Notes under the pieces: generated by a model | Database searches by the model: none | Told to the model about the DNA's origin: nothing | What the model saw: only the letters and a program-made list of their open reading frames with translations | Translations under genes and position numbers: made by a program | Assembly: GCA_017476965.1 (NCBI GenBank) | Contig: JAFUXX010000175.1 | Location: 1 to 6,939, forward strand | Direction: 5' to 3' | DNA from: Kiritimatiellia bacterium | GTDB lineage: Bacteria > Verrucomicrobiota > Kiritimatiellia > RFP12 > UBA3636 | DNA length: 6,939 bases | Shown: in pieces, positions 6,001 to 6,939 of the stretch | How positions within the stretch are numbered: the first letter of the stretch is position 1 | Layout: every line of letters begins with the position of its first letter

Positions 6001-6939
6001 TTCGCCGCCGGTGGCGGCGAGAGAACCATCGCCGCGAATGACGAGCGAGGCGGTTTTCGCGATGCCGAGGCCGGGGTGATACTGGCCGCTCGCGAGGGAG
6101 TTGGTGCCGACGAGCTCGAGCGTCGCCGTGACGCCGTCGCCGAAATGCAGGGCCGTGAGGCCGTTCTCGCCGGTCGCGAGCGTGACGTCCCTGAGGACGA
6201 CGTCGCAGTCGCTCTCGACGGAGACGCTGGCGCCGGACTCCTCGCCGGAGAGCTCGAACGGCCCGGCGCCCATGAGGTGGACGGACATCGTCGCGAGGTC
6301 GAAGGTCCAGCCCTCGCCAGAAAATTCGGAGATGTTGACGCCGTTCACGGCGAGGCCCGAGTTCCACGGCCGGGCCCAGGAACGTTCGCTCCCGACCGAA
6401 ATCTGGTAGTAGCGGCCGTCGATCAGCGCGAGGCTGTTGCCCTCGGGCAGCCAGAAGCGGACGACACCGTTCGCGTCGGTGCGGACGTCCGCCATGCCGT
6501 AGTCCACGGTCGCACCGCCGCTGACGAGCGGGATCGACGCGGTCACGGGCGAGTCGGGACGGCCGATATCGACGTCCACCGGGAAGACGAGCGTGTGGTC
6601 ATAGCTGCGCGGATCAGGGGAAACCGTGTCGCGGCCGGCCCAGACGGAGCCGCCGCGAATATAGACCATGTGGTAGTTCGATGCCATCACATCGGGAATG
6701 GAGCCGATCGCGCGGTTGCGGAGGTTCGTCTCGAGGAAGACGGTGCCGCCGGAGATCGTGATGAAGCCGAAGTCGCTTTTCCGCTCCCCGTTGCCGGCGC
6801 CGGAGCCGATGGCGTAGGCGTCCTCGCCGCCGGAGACTGCGGTGACGACGCCGCCCGAGATTTCGACGGAGCCGCCGCTGCCGTGGTCGCCACTGCCGAT
6901 GCCGGCACCCCCGGCGCCGGCCTGCGCGACGAGCGTGCC
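3079..6939 (-). CDS. Giant secreted/surface beta-helix repeat protein, 5' end off window
   Basis: The frame is open from the right edge to a TAG at 3079, giving 1286 visible residues. The GTG at 6690 is not a real start, because beta-helix repeats continue unbroken in the same frame up to 6939. Three arrays of Gly-rich units (V-ISGG-V-A-GG-GAGIG, 28-39 residues each) lie at 6939-6631, 6048-5281 and 4098-3631. They resemble right-handed parallel beta-helix, carbohydrate-binding-like proteins. Four modules with WLPDG/WLPEG lie near 6453, 5118, 4506 and 3438. The first three are followed by an NGVN/DGVD-type segment that opens the next block. The C-terminus (about 3370-3079) is a beta-rich domain ending MFYRVEVQ, a style I associate with Verrucomicrobia/Kiritimatiellae secreted proteins. 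No catalytic motif or anchor is visible, and any signal peptide would be off-window. Adhesion or glycan binding is a guess. Confidence 0.85.
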   Translation of the reverse strand, partial: GTLVAQAGAGGAGIGSGDHGSGGSVEISGGVVTAVSGGEDAYAIGSGAGNGERKSDFGFITISGGTVFLETNLRNRAIGSIPDVMASNYHMVYIRGGSVWAGRDTVSPDPRSYDHTLVFPVDVDIGRPDSPVTASIPLVSGGATVDYGMADVRTDANGVVRFWLPEGNSLALIDGRYYQISVGSERSWARPWNSGLAVNGVNISEFSGEGWTFDLATMSVHLMGAGPFELSGEESGASVSVESDCDVVLRDVTLATGENGLTALHFGDGVTATLELVGTNSLASGQYHPGLGIAKTASLVIRGDGSLAATGGEGGAGIGAGGSDSAGALTIEGGTLVAQGGWTGAGIGSGNSSNSRGSCGTILISGGDVTAIGGGSAPGIGQVGSSSDGVGSILVSGGVVTATGGRGASGIGGCYYPAVPVTISGGVVTATGGELGAGIGGGQCESADVTISGGNVTATGGYHGAGIGGGEGSYGVTYSAGTVRISGGIVSATAGEGAHGIGGGYLSDRGSVEITGGTVAAVGGEGGMDVGIIGPSGIAGSVVFDGGSILADVAKVKPAAKNAAGTAVWRVDVAVDNPDPARAVAVTGLDGYGVADIYPDENGDIHLWLPDGTYDFEVDGTPVHEVVDGSSVFIPLGVAVDGVDVGHGSGPNWVLDDEKRLVLSGACVVSGTNTLDGLSVRIETSEEVVFSNACVRSSTGLKVAAGTNAVVRGIGRNILRSTYSNPCLEEGAGLAVAGGTFDFNLYRYSTLAILGGSVSGLENATNAIGQTVYPADIPGFAPGEAVGPFQGLPEYYDTTELFADDGGALHLWLPEGTYVATNAVDGAKWTIRIGPEGQTTVVAWNDDFTVNGVNLAEFSGDGWNYANGVLTLAGIEHYTLHGTNVVGGVQILVAADATVELSGVSVRSERPFALGDGVAATVLLSGPGNALVSTYSSNAGLFVPHGASLTITNATADARLYACGGRYGAGIGANSGQSDRPGDIVIAGGIVEARPSETSEGYAAGIGAGFAGYSGRIRITGGRVYAYGSQNSSGASAGIGGSAEPYDDSNGLIEISGGTVYACGGSASAERIGADIGDGTSQRDAHDNRNAVVITGGNVVLAHFGSEKGGFTQSRTDEENLPHDAAGRVLHAVVVPLGTPDAAVEISGLAGYGTRDLYADANGDLYLWLPDGDYEITIGGADWTATIAGADTVAQRVKSAAPDSLHIDAIEVAPGSVILTVSAEPDGWLTAETALLMRVRAAAALPLPDGDDALLAPEATLNADGTATLAIPHGGAPAMFYRVEVQ
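3631..4098 (-). repeat. Beta-helix repeat array, C-terminal (about five units)
   Basis: Units are longer (about 34-39 residues) and more diverged than in the central array: DIVIAGGIVEARP, RIRITGGRVYAYG, LIEISGGTVYACGG, AVVITGGNVVLAH. The gain in turn length suggests larger loops on the helix. Confidence 0.82.
5281..6048 (-). repeat. Beta-helix repeat array, central (about nine units)
   Basis: Units recur every 28-34 residues with a V-ISGG-VTATGG-GAGIGGG pattern. Adjacent units are very close at DNA level. For instance, the same 25 bases occur at 5648-5672 and 5732-5756, exactly 28 codons apart. Confidence 0.88.
6631..6939 (-). repeat. Beta-helix repeat array, N-terminal visible part
   Basis: About three units (SVEISGGVVTAVSGG, FITISGGTVFLE, MVYIRGGSVWAGR) with intervening AGIGSG or AIGSG turns, cut by the window edge. 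This array shows that the gene extends beyond 6690 to the right. Confidence 0.8.

Larger units (their letters stand above)
3370..6612 (-). repeat. Four dispersed WLPDG/WLPEG modules
   Basis: About 65-75 residues each, near 6612-6382, 5250-5035, 4644-4435 and 3570-3370. Each has a GYG/DLYxDENGDIHLWLPDGTY-like strand and then a short strand pair. Copies 2 and 4 share a 20-base identical stretch (5104-5123 and 3424-3443). I do not recognise a named family. A small beta-sandwich linker domain is my reading. Confidence 0.7.

Noticed and set aside
6688..6690. GTG as the start of the large surface protein
   Set aside because: The same frame stays open to the right edge and encodes further beta-helix units, so the gene starts outside the window.

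Overview
The window is about 6.9 kb of GC-rich DNA, and every gene I can support reads on the minus strand. No marker gene is present, so the organism is an inference. A very long extracellular protein ends in an FYRV-type C-terminus, and palindrome families surround a REP-associated tyrosine transposase (RAYT). The codons are GC-rich. Together these fit the Kiritimatiellota/Verrucomicrobiota group, perhaps a gut or metagenome lineage. Confidence in that placement is moderate at best.

Layout in transcription order (right to left): (1) 6939-3079 is the 3' part of a very large repetitive protein whose start lies beyond the right edge. It alternates Gly-rich right-handed beta-helix arrays (ISGG-V-A-GG-GAGIG units) with four copies of a module centred on WLPDG/WLPEG, and has no enzyme motif I recognise. 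(2) 3079-1808 is a RAYT locus: a Y1 HUH transposase gene with an extra C-terminal Rossmann-like domain. It is flanked on both sides by the same ordered set of palindromic elements (A-A-B on the left, A-A'-B on the right), and a further perfect hairpin lies over the first part of the gene. (3) 1807-1511 encodes a 98-residue STAS anti-sigma-factor antagonist. (4) 1514-1 encodes a membrane-anchored PP2C/SpoIIE (RsbU-type) serine phosphatase that overlaps the STAS stop by ATGA and runs off the left edge.

The STAS and phosphatase genes form a textbook partner-switching pair. The phosphatase senses something outside the cytoplasmic membrane and should dephosphorylate the STAS protein, which then sequesters an anti-sigma kinase that is not in the window. 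The RAYT locus sits directly upstream of this pair. Its reading frame runs without a stop through the left palindromes and ends in an ATGA overlap with the STAS start codon, so the element supplies the 5' flank of the signalling genes.

The most interesting region is the RAYT locus. It combines a probable RAYT plus DprA/LOG-like domain fusion, two palindrome types that share one core in opposite orientations, a compensatory base change that supports the hairpin, and protein termini encoded by the palindromes themselves. No tRNA, rRNA or CRISPR array was seen, and no promoter was convincing. There is no gene-free stretch longer than 300 bases.
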